Both the position numbers and the translations under genes were made by a program. Positions 17,278 through 17,427 of a stretch of 17,427 nucleotides of DNA are shown one piece after another. The notes beneath the pieces were generated by a model that was given only the letters and a program-made list of their open reading frames with translations, ran no database searches and had not been told where the DNA came from. How positions within the stretch are numbered: position 1 is the stretch's first letter; every line of letters begins with the position of its first letter. Source of the stretch: an uncultured Porphyromonadaceae bacterium (GTDB taxonomy: Bacteria; Bacteroidota; Bacteroidia; Bacteroidales; Muribaculaceae); the NCBI GenBank assembly GCA_947175455.1, contig CAMWMW010000001.1:1-17427 (forward strand). Direction: 5' to 3'.

Positions 17278-17351
17278 GAGGCTTTAGGTTTTTTAAAAGG
17301 TCTTTAGAGTCTTTAAGGTCTTTAAAGTCTTTGTGAAAAACCTAAAGCTTC
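17278..17351 (+). terminator. Long hairpin, probable terminator of the susC operon
   Basis: The arms GAGGCTTTAGGTTTTT (17278-17293) and AAAAACCTAAAGCTTC (17336-17351) pair over 16 positions with one G-U, enclosing a 42-nt loop. The right arm is followed by TTTTAATTTTTTATT. It begins 14 nt after the last stop codon. The remaining bases to the window end (17352-17427) are AT-rich with no gene visible. Confidence 0.75.
17299..17333 (+). repeat. 9-bp tandem repeat in the terminator loop
   Basis: Four units of the form RRGTCTTTA, with GTCTTT recurring every 9 bp (17300, 17309, 17318, 17327), fill the loop of the hairpin. The units include CTTTAAAG, a palindrome that could form an inner stem. Confidence 0.75.
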
Positions 17352-17427
17352 TTTTAATTTTTTATTGTAGGTTTTAGAAACTGTTTAAATTTAATTCGAA
17401 ATTTTTTATATAGTGAATCTTGTGGCT

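Noticed and set aside
17299..17333. CRISPR-like repeats
   Set aside because: The 9-bp units are directly adjacent without spacers and sit inside a terminator hairpin.

Overview
The window looks like chromosomal DNA of a gut-type Bacteroidota, order Bacteroidales. The reasons are a SusC/SusD pair, a SusR-type regulator, a DUF4270 lipoprotein, TAnnTTTG-type promoter boxes, no Shine-Dalgarno-like leaders, and a type IX secretion (T9SS) sorting tail. Gene content and base composition would fit Muribaculaceae or a near relative, but that assignment is inference. No RNA genes, insertion sequences, prophage genes or CRISPR arrays were seen.

Left block (1-4597, minus strand). Four genes appear to be one transcription unit, read right to left: a short glycogen-synthase-like protein with only the N-terminal half of the GT5 fold, a DUF4270 lipoprotein, a CapA-type (PGA_cap) periplasmic protein, and a YbiT-like ABC-F ATPase cut by the window edge. 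Two of these carry lost catalytic motifs. The GT5-like protein lacks the KTGGL sugar-nucleotide motif, and the second ATPase domain of the ABC-F protein has no Walker A.

Middle block (4598-7548, plus strand). A 327-bp divergent intergenic region leads into panC, panD and ffh, spaced 4 and 6 nt apart. A strong bidirectional terminator hairpin ends the unit. panC and panD supply pantothenate for CoA; ffh is the SRP GTPase.

Right block (7551-17427) is a compact polysaccharide utilization locus (PUL). A membrane-spanning SusR-like regulator points left. A 249-bp control region then holds divergent promoters, five copies of CTACYTG (four spaced 9-11 bp apart beside the susC promoter), AT-rich dyads and a nine-C tract. 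The rightward operon encodes SusC, SusD, a short SusE-like lipoprotein, a clan GH-D (GH27-like) glycosidase, and a SusE/F-like protein that ends in a T9SS sorting tail instead of having a lipid anchor. A long hairpin whose loop is a 9-bp tandem repeat closes the operon.

Proposed working model (inference): the two SusE/F-like proteins and SusD bind a glycan at the cell surface, SusC imports oligosaccharides, the GH-D enzyme cleaves them, probably in the periplasm, and the SusR-like protein senses the product and activates the operon. SusR-type regulation hints at an alpha-glucan or isomalto-type substrate; alpha-galactosides are the main alternative. The most novel points are the phased operator array with its adjacent homopolymer, the pairing of lipid-anchored and T9SS-tailed glycan-binding paralogues, and the two apparently catalytically impaired enzymes in the left operon.
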